Shown here one piece after another: positions 7,795 through 17,747 of a stretch of DNA of 64,000 nucleotides. This DNA is from Clostridiales bacterium (GTDB lineage Bacteria; Bacillota; Clostridia; Oscillospirales; Oscillospiraceae), in the NCBI GenBank assembly GCA_029010715.1, contig JAQXKZ010000010.1:1-64000 (forward strand), given 5' to 3'. The translations under genes were made by a program, and so were the position numbers. Below the pieces are notes generated by a model. That model was given only the letters and a program-made list of their open reading frames with translations. It had not been told where the DNA came from and ran no database searches. Every line of letters starts with the position of its first letter. Position 1 is the stretch's first letter.

Positions 7795-9600
7795 ATGAAA
7801 GAAATCAAAAATCCCAAGCGTCCACTTGTGTACTATTCGGTTATTGTGCTGCTGGTCATCATCGCCTTTAACCTGATCGCGGTGCCCGCGATGGCAAATG
7901 CACAGGTTAAGGAGGTCGATTACGGAACATTCATGAGCATGACCGATAAGGGGGACATCGGCAAGGTTCAGGTTGAAAGCAATCAGATCATCTTTACCGA
8001 CAAGGCAAATCAGAACTTTTACAAGACCGGCGTTATGTATGACCCGGACCTTGTGGCTCGTCTGCATGACGCCGGCGCGACATTCTCCAGCGAGATCGTA
8101 GAGCAGACGTCGCCGCTTCTGAGCTTCTTCCTGACCTGGATCCTGCCTATCCTTGTTTTTGTCTGGATAGGCGACATTATGAGCAAGAAGATGATGAAAG
8201 GCGGCCCGAACTCCCTGGCTTTCAACATGGGCGGTTCCAGCGCCAAGGTGTATGTCAAGTCTGCCGACGGCATCAAGTTTGACGACGTTGCGGGTGAAGA
8301 GGAGGCCAAGGAGAACCTTTCCGAGATCGTCGAATATCTGCATGATCCCGAAAGATACCGTGAAATAGGAGCCAATATGCCCAAGGGCGTGCTGCTCGTC
8401 GGCCCTCCGGGAACCGGTAAGACGATGCTGGCCAAGGCTGTCGCCGGTGAAGCAAACGTCCCGTTTTTCTCCATGTCCGGCTCCGAGTTTGTCGAGATGT
8501 TCGTCGGCATGGGCGCGAGCAAGGTCCGCGACCTGTTCAAGCAGGCTAAGGAGAAAGCCCCCTGCATTGTGTTTATCGACGAGATAGACGCCATCGGCAA
8601 AAAGCGTCAGGGCAACATGTACGGCAACGATGAGCGTGAGCAGACTCTGAACCAGCTGCTGACCGAAATGGACGGCTTTGAGGGTAATAACGGAGTAATC
8701 ATCCTCGCCGCTACCAACCAGCCCGAATCACTTGACCCGGCTCTGACCCGTCCCGGCCGTTTTGACCGCCGTGTTCCCGTAGAACTGCCCGACCTGAAGG
8801 GCAGGGAAGATATACTTAAGGTCCACGCCAGAAAGATCAGACTTGCCGACAATGTCGACTTTAACAAAATAGCGCGTATGGCCTCCGGCGCTTCCGGCGC
8901 TGAACTGGCCAATATAGTCAATGAGGCAGCTCTGCGCGCCGTGCGAAACAACAGAAAGATCGTCGAGGAAGCCGACCTTGAGGAGAGCATAGAGATAGTT
9001 ATCGCCGGCTATCAGAAGAAGAACGCAATTCTCACTGACCACGAGAAGCACATCGTGGCATACCATGAGATCGGCCACGCTCTGGTCGCTGCAAAGCAGA
9101 CCAACTCCGCCCCGGTCCAGAAAATAACCATCGTTCCCAGAACCTCCGGTGCGCTCGGCTATACGATGCAGGTCGACGAGGGCAACCACTATCTGATGAC
9201 CAGGGAAGAGATTGAGAACAAGATCGCCACTCTCACCGGAGGCCGCGCTGCGGAAGAGCTCGCATTCAATTCCGTCACCACCGGCGCGTCCAACGATATT
9301 GAGCAGGCCACCAAGCTGGCCCGGGCCATGGTAACCCGCTACGGCATGAGCGACGAGTTCGACATGGTCGCGCTCGAAACGGTCACGAACCAGTACCTCG
9401 GCGGCGACACTTCGCTGGCGTGTTCAGCCGATACTCAGCGCGAGATCGACCGCAAGGTCGTTGAGCTTGTAAAGACCCAGCATGACAAAGCCATAAAAAT
9501 ACTCACCGAGAACCGCGCAAAGCTCGATGAGCTTGCAAAGTATCTCTATGAAAAAGAGACCATCACCGGCGAGGAGTTCATGAAGGTCCTCGAGGACTGA
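7795..9600 (+). CDS. ftsH: ATP-dependent zinc metalloprotease FtsH
   Basis: Membrane-anchored AAA+ protease that degrades misfolded membrane proteins and short-lived regulators. The 601-residue product has transmembrane helices at about 12-32 and 108-128 with an extracytoplasmic segment between them, the [12 protein letters not shown] start of the AAA domain, Walker A GPPGTGKT at 203-210, an FIDEIDAIG Walker B, and the zinc motif HEIGH at 424-428. It lacks the long acidic tail of some FtsH proteins and ends soon after the protease domain. The gene follows the zinc-ribbon gene by 29 bases without a terminator and is ended by the hairpin at 9617. Confidence 0.96.
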   Translation: MKEIKNPKRPLVYYSVIVLLVIIAFNLIAVPAMANAQVKEVDYGTFMSMTDKGDIGKVQVESNQIIFTDKANQNFYKTGVMYDPDLVARLHDAGATFSSEIVEQTSPLLSFFLTWILPILVFVWIGDIMSKKMMKGGPNSLAFNMGGSSAKVYVKSADGIKFDDVAGEEEAKENLSEIVEYLHDPERYREIGANMPKGVLLVGPPGTGKTMLAKAVAGEANVPFFSMSGSEFVEMFVGMGASKVRDLFKQAKEKAPCIVFIDEIDAIGKKRQGNMYGNDEREQTLNQLLTEMDGFEGNNGVIILAATNQPESLDPALTRPGRFDRRVPVELPDLKGREDILKVHARKIRLADNVDFNKIARMASGASGAELANIVNEAALRAVRNNRKIVEEADLEESIEIVIAGYQKKNAILTDHEKHIVAYHEIGHALVAAKQTNSAPVQKITIVPRTSGALGYTMQVDEGNHYLMTREEIENKIATLTGGRAAEELAFNSVTTGASNDIEQATKLARAMVTRYGMSDEFDMVALETVTNQYLGGDTSLACSADTQREIDRKVVELVKTQHDKAIKILTENRAKLDELAKYLYEKETITGEEFMKVLED

Positions 9601-9616
9601 GCAAAGCCGTATATCG

Positions 9617-9657
9617 TAAAAATGCGGATGCGATATTGAATCGCATCCGCATTTTTA
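9617..9657. terminator. Bidirectional terminator between ftsH and nadE
   Basis: A perfect 18-bp stem (TAAAAATGCGGATGCGAT and its complement) with a 5-base loop has an A run on one side and a T run on the other, so it can serve both convergent genes. Confidence 0.85.
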
Positions 9658-9709
9658 CATGCCATATGTTATTCGGAAGCCCCGGGTGCTGATTCAGCGG
9701 AGTACAGGC

Positions 9710-11626
9710 TCACAGTCTGTAGACCTCTTCAAGCCAGAGCCGGGAGGAGGCGTCGGACGGCATACGCCAGTCGCCGCGCGGTGATAGCGTGACGGTACCG
9801 ACCTTAGGACCGTCAGGCAGGCATGAACGCTTGAACTGCTGGGCAAAGAAACGTCTGAGGAAGGTGCGCAGCCAGTGCAGTATCACATCTCGGCTGTATG
9901 CGCCGTCAAAAGCATATTCGGCCAGATGCATGATACGCGCAGGGGATGCGCCGCTCCTGAGCATGTGGTAGAGGAAAAAGTCGTGCAGCTCATATGGGCC
10001 GACTATATCCTCGGTTTTCTGCACTATCTTACCGCTGTCAGCCGGCAGAAGCTCCGGTGAAATAGGCGTATCGAGTATATCCTGCAGCACGGCCGCAGCG
10101 CCTTCGCCGCAGCGGCTCATCTCGTACTCGATTATATAGCGCACCAAGGTCTTTGGTACAGATGCGTTCACTCCGTACATGGACATATGGTCGCCGTTGT
10201 AGGTGGCCCAGCCGAGCGCAAGCTCAGACAGGTCACCTGTACCGACTACTATGCCTCCGTACTGGTTTGCAATGTCCATCAATACCTGCGTGCGCTCTCT
10301 GGCCTGAGAATTCTCATAGGTCACATCGGTTACGCTCTCGTCATGTCCTATATCAGCAAAGTGCTGGCGCACAGACACGCCTATATCCACCGTCATAAAG
10401 CTGACATCCAGCTGCTCGCAGAGCATCTCGGCGTTGCTTCGCGTGCGCTCCGTTGTGCCGAAGCAGGGCATGGTGACGGCTATGATGTCCTTCCTGCTGC
10501 GGCCGAGCTTGTCCATGGCTCTGACCATTACCAGCAGGGCGAGCGTGCTGTCAAGTCCGCCGGATATGCCGACTACGATCTTGCTGCAGCTGGCGTGCTC
10601 AACGCGGCGCATGAGTCCGTCGGACTGTATGCTGAGTATCGCTTCGGCACGCTCGGCAAGTATTTCTCCGTCCGCGGGGACAAAAGGCCGTCTTGCAACA
10701 TGACGTGTGAGCTTCGTGTCCTGAAGCTCCTGATCGAAATATACTCTGCGGCAGTCCGGCGCGGAGCTTTTACCAAAGCTTGTATTTTTGTGTCTCTCAC
10801 TGCGAAGTCTGAAGATATCTATCTCTGTGCTTATAATGTCCTCGCCGGAAAACGGACGCTTCTCGGCGAGCTTCTGTCCGTTTTCATATACTAGACTGTG
10901 CCCGGAGAACACCATATCCTGTGTGGATTCACCGTGACCCGCGTTTGCATATACATAGCCGCAGATAAGTCTGGAAGACGCGGAGGACACAAGCAGACGG
11001 CGGTAATCGTCTTTGCCGATCAGCTCGTTGGAGGCCGACAGATTGGCTATAACAGTCGCCCCGGCAAGGCACAGTCCGGTGGAAGGCGTCACCGGCGCCC
11101 ATAGATCCTCGCAGATCTCGACTCCGATAACAAAGTCCTGCATATCGCGGCAGCAGAAAAGCAGGTCGCGTCCGAAGGGTACGGAGCATCCGCAGACGTC
11201 TACGGAATTTCTTCCGCGGTAATCCGCGGCGGAAGTGAACTGGCGCATCTCGTAAAACTCGCCGTAGTTGGGCAGCACGGTCTTGGGTACAATGCCGAGT
11301 ATAATGCCGTCGTGAATAACGGCCGCGCAGTTGTAAAGCTTCGCGTCGACACGCAGCGGCACGCCGATAACGAGGACACAGCGCCTGTTTTGCGTGTAAT
11401 CCCTCAGTACCCCGAGCGCCTCCTCCGCAGCGGCGAGAAGCGTGTCGGAATAGAAGAGGTCCCCGCAGGTATAGGCCGTCAGATGCAACTCCGGCAGCAC
11501 AAGCAGGTTTGCTCCTGTGCGCTCCGCGCTGTCAAAGCACTGCTTCGCGCTTTCCATATTAAACACCGTGTCGCCGACTCTGAGTCTGGGACTCGCAGCG
11601 GCCACCTTGATAAAGCCGTACCTCAT
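9710..11626 (-). CDS. nadE: Glutamine-dependent NAD+ synthetase
   Basis: Makes NAD from nicotinate adenine dinucleotide, using ammonia released from glutamine. The 638-residue product has an N-terminal nitrilase-type glutaminase domain with the Glu-Lys-Cys triad visible in LPELHLTAY, KTVLPNYGEFYE and GVEICEDLW, and a C-terminal synthetase domain with the ATP pyrophosphatase loop SGGLDSTLA. That length and order match the long, glutamine-dependent form. GGAGG lies 8 bases before the ATG on the minus strand, and a good promoter lies upstream. Single-gene unit. Confidence 0.93.
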   Translation of the reverse strand: MRYGFIKVAAASPRLRVGDTVFNMESAKQCFDSAERTGANLLVLPELHLTAYTCGDLFYSDTLLAAAEEALGVLRDYTQNRRCVLVIGVPLRVDAKLYNCAAVIHDGIILGIVPKTVLPNYGEFYEMRQFTSAADYRGRNSVDVCGCSVPFGRDLLFCCRDMQDFVIGVEICEDLWAPVTPSTGLCLAGATVIANLSASNELIGKDDYRRLLVSSASSRLICGYVYANAGHGESTQDMVFSGHSLVYENGQKLAEKRPFSGEDIISTEIDIFRLRSERHKNTSFGKSSAPDCRRVYFDQELQDTKLTRHVARRPFVPADGEILAERAEAILSIQSDGLMRRVEHASCSKIVVGISGGLDSTLALLVMVRAMDKLGRSRKDIIAVTMPCFGTTERTRSNAEMLCEQLDVSFMTVDIGVSVRQHFADIGHDESVTDVTYENSQARERTQVLMDIANQYGGIVVGTGDLSELALGWATYNGDHMSMYGVNASVPKTLVRYIIEYEMSRCGEGAAAVLQDILDTPISPELLPADSGKIVQKTEDIVGPYELHDFFLYHMLRSGASPARIMHLAEYAFDGAYSRDVILHWLRTFLRRFFAQQFKRSCLPDGPKVGTVTLSPRGDWRMPSDASSRLWLEEVYRL

Positions 11627-11659
11627 CTCTGTATGCCTCCGATAAAAACAATTTATAAA

Positions 11660-11688
11660 ATATTAATACCCAGCCGGCCGCCTGTCAA
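11660..11688 (-). promoter_or_regulatory. Promoter of nadE
   Basis: Read on the minus strand, TTGACA and TAATAT are separated by exactly 17 bases, about 35 bases upstream of the nadE ATG. Confidence 0.65.
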
Positions 11689-11738
11689 TAACTTCGCGCG
11701 GTTTTGCCGGTATTGCAGAGTCAAAAGTTCTGCACCGC

Positions 11739-11767
11739 TTGTTTTTAAAGTATAAATGTGATAAAAT
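11739..11767 (+). promoter_or_regulatory. Promoter of uppP
   Basis: TTGTTT and TAAAAT with a 17-base spacer. It lies inside the ORF-track extension of uppP, which supports the later start at 11799. Confidence 0.55.
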
Positions 11768-11798
11768 ATATTTTACGATTTTCACGGGGGTTTGTGCC

Positions 11799-12632
11799 AT
11801 GACTGTTTGGAATGCAGTAGTTCTCGGTCTGGTTCAGGGTATTGCGGAGTTCCTGCCCGTATCCAGTTCCGGTCACCTGTCTATCATAAATAATCTGTTC
11901 AACATGTCGGACGTACAGTCAGGCCATATGCTTTTTGACGTTCTTCTGCACCTTGCCACGCTGATCTCCATACTTATCGTGTACTGGCCTGATATCGTAA
12001 ATATAACCTATGAGTCGCTTGCCTTCATAAATCTCGGTCCTCTGGCCGGACAGCCGAGAATGCATTATCCCGCGGCACGCATGCTGTTCATGATAATCAT
12101 CGCTACGCTCCCGCTGCTTCTTATACTTCCGATAAAGGATATGATAGAGACTCTGTATTACCGCAATGTTTTCATCGGTGTTGCGCTGATTCTGACCGGC
12201 TGCATGCTGTACGTCTCCGATAAAATGACTCCGGGTAAAAAGACCGAACGCAGCATGTCGGTTCTTGACGCGCTCATTATCGGGCTCTGCCAGTGCGTAG
12301 CCGTCGTTCCGGGGCTTTCACGTTCCGGGACCACTATTACGGCCGGCATCGCCACCGGACTTCGCCGGGACTTTGCTGTCAAATTCTCCTTCCTGATGAG
12401 TCTGCCTGCTGTTTTGGGCGCGAATATTCTCTCTCTCGTCGACGCATTCCAGAGCGAGATAAACTGGTCTTATGTTCCGGCTTACCTTGTTGGCATGGCT
12501 GTTGCCCTTGTTTCCGGAATCGCTGCGATAAATCTGCTGCGCTACATAAGCTCCAAAGGCAAATTCGGAGGCTTTGCATATTACTGTTGGGTTGTAGGCG
12601 TGCTGTCTATTATCCTCACTATGATCTTCTGA
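11799..12632 (+). CDS. uppP: Undecaprenyl-diphosphate phosphatase
   Basis: Integral membrane enzyme (BacA/UppP family) that recycles the undecaprenyl carrier for peptidoglycan synthesis; also linked to bacitracin resistance. The 277-residue product shows both family signatures, GIAEFLPVSSSGHL near the N-terminus and PGLSRSGTTI in the middle, with about seven or eight hydrophobic helices. The ATG at 11799 follows CACGGGGGTTTG; the ORF-track start at 11739 falls on the promoter. The ftsK/spoIIIE gene follows within 20 bases, so the two are probably co-transcribed. Confidence 0.93.
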   Translation: MTVWNAVVLGLVQGIAEFLPVSSSGHLSIINNLFNMSDVQSGHMLFDVLLHLATLISILIVYWPDIVNITYESLAFINLGPLAGQPRMHYPAARMLFMIIIATLPLLLILPIKDMIETLYYRNVFIGVALILTGCMLYVSDKMTPGKKTERSMSVLDALIIGLCQCVAVVPGLSRSGTTITAGIATGLRRDFAVKFSFLMSLPAVLGANILSLVDAFQSEINWSYVPAYLVGMAVALVSGIAAINLLRYISSKGKFGGFAYYCWVVGVLSIILTMIF

Positions 12633-12651
12633 TCCGGGAAAGGACTTAAAT

Positions 12652-15291
12652 ATGTCTCAGGCAAAAAAATCAACTCCATCAAAGAAGAAAAACGCCTCAT
12701 CCAAAAAAACAGGCTCCAGATCCCAGTCAACGCAGCCGCCGGAGCAGGTAGTGCCGATACGCCGCGAGGTCGGCGCAGTGCTGAGTCTGTTTCTGGCTCT
12801 GTTTGTCGGCATCAGCTATTTCATGAATGAAGGGGCGTTTATCCTCTTTTTCTCAAATCTCATAAAAGGTCTTGTGGGATGGGGCTACTGGCTGACCGCT
12901 CCGGTGTTTCTGCTTATTGCCGTCATCCTTGGCTTCCACCGCGGCAGGCCCGTAAAGCTCCGGGTTTTCTGCGCGCTGATGATCCCTATACTCTTTGCCT
13001 CCGTCATGAGCCTGATTATGTATAAATATCAGCTCGGCGGAGGAGACATAAAGGTGATCTCCGGCCTTCTGTTTGAGCAGGGCCAGCGGCTCGATTCTGC
13101 CGGTACTCTGGGAGGGCTGCTCGCATACGGCCTGGAAATGGCTTTCAGTATCTACGGAGCCCTGCCGGTCCTTCTTGTCTGCCTTGTGTTCGCCGTTATT
13201 TTCTCCATGAGCGGCAGCTTCACCAGGGTCGCGAGCAAGGTAAAGCTTCAGGTCGAGGCAAAATACGACCCTTCAATGTATGAGGATACTCTCAGGCCGG
13301 TCAACTCGGTAGCCGGAAGGATACCTGTCAGTAACGAACCCAAAAAGATTGAGCGCATCAACCGTGCCGCATATTCAATGGACATTCCTCTCGGCGAGGA
13401 CGACGACGTACTTACGCTTCTTGACGGCCGCGGCGCCGGTACAAAGCCGTACACTGCCGACAGCGCAGAGAGCCGGCGCGGGAAGAATTCCGTAAAGAAG
13501 GGTATGCTGCCCGTAACGCCGACGGACGGCGTTGCGCCGCTGTCCATGAAGGAGGCGGCGAGCCTCGCCGGCGTGCAGCTTAATGAGCCTTCGCTTAAGC
13601 AGGAGCCCAAAAAACCCGAGAGCAAAAGCTCCACCGTTTCCGCGGAAATATCCGACCCGCCCAAAATCAGGAAGCTGGACCGTGCCGCAGTCGAGGCCGA
13701 GGCTCAGGCTATGGCCGAGACCATATCCGCGACTGAGGACAAGCCGGACTATCGCTTTCCCTCGCCTTCACTCCTGCGCAGCAGCAGCGGAGTGACCGTG
13801 GACTCCCGGGATGAGATAATAACCAACCGTGAACGCCTAGAGGGGGCCATCCGAAGCTTTGGCATAAGCGCCTCCATCGTCGGCGTGACCCGCGGTCCCA
13901 CGGTTACGCGTTATGATGTTGAGCTCGATCAGGGCGTCAAGCTCGCCAGAGTCACAAACCTTGCCGGTGACCTTGCGCTTGCGCTCGGCGTCGTGAACGT
14001 GCGTATAGCCCCCATACCGGACAAGATATCCACTATAGGCATAGAGGTGCCTAACAGGATCATCAGCACCGTGTACCTGCGCGACATAATAGAATCCCCG
14101 AAATTTACCAACGCGAAATCCAAGCTCAGCTTCGCGCTCGGCAAGGACATAAGCGGCGACTGCGTCGTCGGCAATATTGCGAAGCTCCCGCACATGCTTA
14201 TCGCAGGTACTACCGGCTCAGGTAAATCCGTCTGCATGAACTCGCTTATTCTCTCCCTGCTGTACAAAGCAAGGCCTGATGAGGTGCGTCTGATAATGAT
14301 CGACCCAAAGATGGTCGAGCTCGGCGTGTACAACGGGATCCCGCATCTGTATGTCCCCGTTGTCACCGATCCGAAAAAGGCCGCCGGAGCGCTGCAATGG
14401 TCCGTTGTCGAGATGCTGAAACGCTACAGGCTGTTCTCTGAGGTGGGGGTGCGTGATCTTGAGAACTACAACAGGCACTGCGAGGCGTCAGGCGAGCAGA
14501 CTCTGCCGCAGGTCGTCATAGTTATAGACGAGCTGGCCGACCTTATGCTTGTTGCCTCCAAGGAGGTCGAGGAGAGCATCTGCCGCGTTGCCCAGATGGG
14601 CCGTGCCGCCGGTATGCACCTTATAATTGCGACCCAGCGTCCGTCTGCGGACGTTATCACGGGTCTGATGAAGGCGAATATCCCTTCGCGTATCGCTTTC
14701 GCTGTCTCGTCCGCTATGGAGAGCCGTATAATCCTTGACCAGGGCGGCGCCGAAAAGCTTATCGGTATGGGTGACATGCTGTTCTCTCCGGTCGGCTGCG
14801 GCAAGCCGATACGTATTCAGGGAGCCTTTGTTTCCGATGAGGAGCGCGAGGACGTCATTCAATTCATCAAAGAGGGCTCCGGCAGCGTCCAGAGGAATGA
14901 TGAGATAGAGGAATTCATGAACAAGGCAGCCGAGGATAAGGCCTCCTCCGGTGACGGCGGTAAAGCTTCCAGGGAGGAAAAAGGCGGTCTGGGCGGTTAT
15001 GACGAGATGCTGCCGCAGGCTGTCGAGGTCGTACTTGAGACAAGGTCCTGCTCTGTCTCTATGCTCCAGAGACGTGCAAAGCTCGGCTATTCCAGGGCCG
15101 CACGCATAGTAGACCAAATGGAGGAGCTGGGCATAGTCGGCCCATATGAAGGGGCCAAGCCCCGCCAGGTCATTATAGACCGCGACGGCTGGAATCAGAT
15201 ACAGCACCGGCTTGGTATTATAAGCGACGAGGATCTGGGCTGTGCTGCCGGCATGAACGCAGATACAGAAAACTACGACTCTGAAGGCTGA
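12652..15291 (+). CDS. ftsK: DNA translocase FtsK/SpoIIIE
   Basis: Hexameric ATP-driven DNA pump that clears chromosomes from the division or sporulation septum. The 879-residue product has a Lys/Ser-rich N-terminus, about four membrane helices within residues 45-190, a variable linker, then the motor domain with Walker A GTTGSGKS near residue 520, and a C-terminal gamma winged-helix (RRAKLGYSRAARIVDQMEELGIVGP) that reads orienting DNA sequences. In a spore former this may be the SpoIIIE that loads the forespore; sequence alone does not separate FtsK from SpoIIIE. AAAGGA lies 8 bases before the ATG. Confidence 0.93.
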   Translation: MSQAKKSTPSKKKNASSKKTGSRSQSTQPPEQVVPIRREVGAVLSLFLALFVGISYFMNEGAFILFFSNLIKGLVGWGYWLTAPVFLLIAVILGFHRGRPVKLRVFCALMIPILFASVMSLIMYKYQLGGGDIKVISGLLFEQGQRLDSAGTLGGLLAYGLEMAFSIYGALPVLLVCLVFAVIFSMSGSFTRVASKVKLQVEAKYDPSMYEDTLRPVNSVAGRIPVSNEPKKIERINRAAYSMDIPLGEDDDVLTLLDGRGAGTKPYTADSAESRRGKNSVKKGMLPVTPTDGVAPLSMKEAASLAGVQLNEPSLKQEPKKPESKSSTVSAEISDPPKIRKLDRAAVEAEAQAMAETISATEDKPDYRFPSPSLLRSSSGVTVDSRDEIITNRERLEGAIRSFGISASIVGVTRGPTVTRYDVELDQGVKLARVTNLAGDLALALGVVNVRIAPIPDKISTIGIEVPNRIISTVYLRDIIESPKFTNAKSKLSFALGKDISGDCVVGNIAKLPHMLIAGTTGSGKSVCMNSLILSLLYKARPDEVRLIMIDPKMVELGVYNGIPHLYVPVVTDPKKAAGALQWSVVEMLKRYRLFSEVGVRDLENYNRHCEASGEQTLPQVVIVIDELADLMLVASKEVEESICRVAQMGRAAGMHLIIATQRPSADVITGLMKANIPSRIAFAVSSAMESRIILDQGGAEKLIGMGDMLFSPVGCGKPIRIQGAFVSDEEREDVIQFIKEGSGSVQRNDEIEEFMNKAAEDKASSGDGGKASREEKGGLGGYDEMLPQAVEVVLETRSCSVSMLQRRAKLGYSRAARIVDQMEELGIVGPYEGAKPRQVIIDRDGWNQIQHRLGIISDEDLGCAAGMNADTENYDSEG

Positions 15292-15325
15292 GTAAACGGG
15301 CGTTTATAAGCGCCCGTTTACTCAG
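15288..15325. repeat. Perfect GTAAACG-type hairpin at the end of ftsK
   Basis: CTGAGTAAACGGGCG and CGCCCGTTTACTCAG form a perfect 15-bp stem with an 8-base loop. The left arm includes the ftsK stop codon. No T tract follows, so it may be an mRNA-stabilising or processing hairpin. Its core resembles the repeat at 3817. Confidence 0.55.
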
Positions 15326-15337
15326 ATTGGTAACAAC

Positions 15338-15751
15338 ATGCAAGGTTTCTTTCCCGAAATGTCCGAACAGGACGTCAACAAAATAAGTATGCTCGGCCTC
15401 GCGCATGTCGGTGATGCGGTATACGAGCTGCTGTACAGGAGCAAGCTGTGCTCTGACGGTCATTCATCGGTTGCCGAGCTGCACAGACTCACGGTTGCCT
15501 TTGTCCGTGCGGAGTCCCAGGCGGAGGCAGCGTATAAGATTACGCCGCTGCTCAGCCCCGAAGAGCTGAGCGTTTATAAAAGGGGGCGCAACGCAAAGGT
15601 CAATTCCGTGCCTCACAGTGCAAATATCGGCCAATACCATGCTGCGACGGGGCTGGAATCGCTCTTTGGCTGGCTCTATTTGCTCGGCAGGACCGGCAGG
15701 ATAAACGAGCTGTTTGCCGTGATAACCGGAGGTGACAGCGATGCCTCTTGA
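15338..15751 (+). CDS. mrnC: Mini-ribonuclease III
   Basis: A 137-residue RNase III catalytic domain without the double-stranded RNA-binding domain, as in Bacillus MrnC, which matures 23S rRNA ends. The family start is clear in LAHVGDAVYELLYR, and the second signature includes KRGRNAK. It lies between ftsK and rqcH and overlaps rqcH by 11 bp. The start is the first ATG of the ORF; no strong ribosome binding site is visible, and an alternative ATG at 15359 is no better. In Bacillus mrnC sits beside cysS, so the neighbourhood differs here. Confidence 0.88.
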   Translation: MQGFFPEMSEQDVNKISMLGLAHVGDAVYELLYRSKLCSDGHSSVAELHRLTVAFVRAESQAEAAYKITPLLSPEELSVYKRGRNAKVNSVPHSANIGQYHAATGLESLFGWLYLLGRTGRINELFAVITGGDSDAS

Positions 15752-17468
15752 CGCAATATGCCTCTCTGCGCTCACAGCGGAGCTCAAAGAAAAGCTAGAG
15801 GGCGGGCGCATAGACAAGGTCCAGCAGCCTGAACGCGATATGCTTATTATATCCCTGCGCTCGAAGGGTGAAAACCTGAAACTACTCATCGCAGTCGGCA
15901 CCGGGAATGCCAGAGTACACCTGACAAAAGCTTCATTTGAAAATCCGGCGGAGCCGCCTATGTTCTGCATGCTTATGCGCAAGCATCTCACCGGTGCAAG
16001 AATAGTCTCCGTTTCACAGCTGGTGAACGAACGTGTACTGTTTATTGAACTGGACACGCGTGACGAGATGGGCTTTGAATCCCGCAAAAAGCTCGTCGCG
16101 GAGCTCATCGGCCGCAGCGCCAATCTGATACTTGTCGACCATGAAGGGCGTATTACCGACTGCATGCGGCGTATGGACTTCGGCGGCGACGCGCTGCGCC
16201 GTATGCTGCCCGGAATGCTATACAGGCTTCCTCCTGCGCAAACAAAGCCCGCATTACTGGAAACGACGCCGGAGCGGCGCCGTGAGCATATAGCTGCGGC
16301 AGAACGCGATGAGCCTGTGGATAAATGGCTGCTCGGAAGCTATGCCGGGCTGTCTCCTCTGGTATGCAGAGAGCTTGCGTACCGCAGCGGCGGAGACTAC
16401 AATACGCTCCCGGAGCTGCTGGACGCATTCTGTGAAAGCGTCATCGCCGGCGAGCTGCGCCCGTATACGGTGTTTGACGGTAAAAAGCCGGTCGACTTCA
16501 GTTTTATGAAAATCGGCCAGTACGGTGACGCGATGCACTGTGAAGAGCAGGACAGCTTCTCCGGCATGCTCGACCGTTTTTACGCTGACCGTGACAGGCT
16601 GGAGCAGCAGCGCCGCAGGAGTCACGAGCTGTCAAAGACCGTCCGCACCATGCGCGACAGACAGCAGCGGAAGCTGGCCGCTCAGAGTGAGGAACTCAGG
16701 CTGACCGACAGCCGAGATGAGCTTCGCAAAAGAGCAGAGCTTATAACCGCCAACATGTATAAGCTTAGAAAAGGCGACAGGGTTCTGGAATGTGAGGACT
16801 ATTATGTGGACGGCTGCCCGACCGTACGTATCGCGCTTGATCCGCTTAAGACGCCGCAGCAGAACGCCGCCGCGCTTTTCAGGGAATACAACAGAAAGAA
16901 AGCCGCCCGGGAACACCTGACAGCTCTTATATCCGAGGGAGAAAAGCAGCTTGACTACCTCAACAGCGTGCTGGAGCTGCTTGATTCCGCCGAATCGGAA
17001 AAGGACATTTCCGATATACGCCATGAGCTTCTCATTACCGGATATATCAAAAACAGGCGTGAATCGAAGCCTTACCGCAGCAAAGCCCAGGCTCCGCTGC
17101 GCTTCGTTACGGACGACGGACTGGAAGTCCTCGTCGGCCGCAGCAACATCCAGAACGACGAGCTAACGACAAAGACAGGCTGCAGGACCGACTACTGGCT
17201 GCATACTCAGAAGATACACGGCAGCCATGTCATACTGCGCTGTGAAGGGGAGGAGCCGCCCATGCGCAGTCTGGAACAGGCCGCAGTTATTGCAGCCTGT
17301 TACTCGCAGGGCCGCGGCGGTGTGAAGATTCCGGTCGACTATACAATGCTCCGCTATGTTCACAAGCCCTCCGGAGCGATGCCCGGTAAGGTGATATACA
17401 CAGATTACAGGACTATCAACGTTCAGGGTGACGCCGAGCTGGCCACGCGGCTCAGAAAAGGTAAATAA
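15741..17468 (+). CDS. rqcH: Ribosome quality control protein RqcH (NFACT family)
   Basis: Homologue of eukaryotic Rqc2 that adds alanine tails to nascent chains on stalled 50S subunits, marking them for degradation. The 575-residue product has the NFACT N-terminal domain (LDAICLSALTAELKEKLEGGRIDKVQQPE), a coiled-coil middle rich in Arg, Glu and Gln, and the C-terminal NFACT-R domain (GRSNIQNDELTTKTG, DYWLHTQKIHGSHVIL). Older annotations call this family fibronectin-binding protein. The ATG at 15741 is chosen because GGAGGTG lies 6 bases upstream; the ORF-track start at 15732 is a GTG overlapping that site. Confidence 0.92.
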   Translation: MPLDAICLSALTAELKEKLEGGRIDKVQQPERDMLIISLRSKGENLKLLIAVGTGNARVHLTKASFENPAEPPMFCMLMRKHLTGARIVSVSQLVNERVLFIELDTRDEMGFESRKKLVAELIGRSANLILVDHEGRITDCMRRMDFGGDALRRMLPGMLYRLPPAQTKPALLETTPERRREHIAAAERDEPVDKWLLGSYAGLSPLVCRELAYRSGGDYNTLPELLDAFCESVIAGELRPYTVFDGKKPVDFSFMKIGQYGDAMHCEEQDSFSGMLDRFYADRDRLEQQRRRSHELSKTVRTMRDRQQRKLAAQSEELRLTDSRDELRKRAELITANMYKLRKGDRVLECEDYYVDGCPTVRIALDPLKTPQQNAAALFREYNRKKAAREHLTALISEGEKQLDYLNSVLELLDSAESEKDISDIRHELLITGYIKNRRESKPYRSKAQAPLRFVTDDGLEVLVGRSNIQNDELTTKTGCRTDYWLHTQKIHGSHVILRCEGEEPPMRSLEQAAVIAACYSQGRGGVKIPVDYTMLRYVHKPSGAMPGKVIYTDYRTINVQGDAELATRLRKGK

Positions 17469-17562
17469 TTCCAAAGACAGCAACGTATAGTCCGCCTTCC
17501 GCATTTGCCGGATCATGCGTTACATCCCGAAACCGGTTAAAAGCTTTTTTGAAGTCCCGGTA

Positions 17563-17604
17563 AAAAAGCATTGCCGGCGCTGACATGCGCCGGCAATGCT
17601 TTTT
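17563..17604. terminator. Bidirectional terminator between rqcH and the PAP2 gene
   Basis: A perfect 18-bp stem (AAAAAGCATTGCCGGCGC and its complement) with a 6-base loop, flanked by A and T runs. It lies between convergent genes. Confidence 0.85.
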
Positions 17605-17747
17605 CTTATATCTCATGCTTTTTTAAGTTAAAATGTCATGTTTAAGCGCTGCCGGTTTTCCGTGCGCATCGGAGTAACTCGTGTAAACCCAATACGCCGC
17701 TGGCTCCGTAAAATCAGCCCCTGTCAGCTTTATAATCGGTTCCGAAA

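Noticed and set aside
10187-10894. Plus-strand ORF of 235 codons opposite nadE
   Set aside because: Antisense to a clear nadE; shadow frame.
15338-15751. Full-length RNase III
   Set aside because: Only the catalytic domain is present and the size matches Mini-III; no double-stranded RNA-binding domain.
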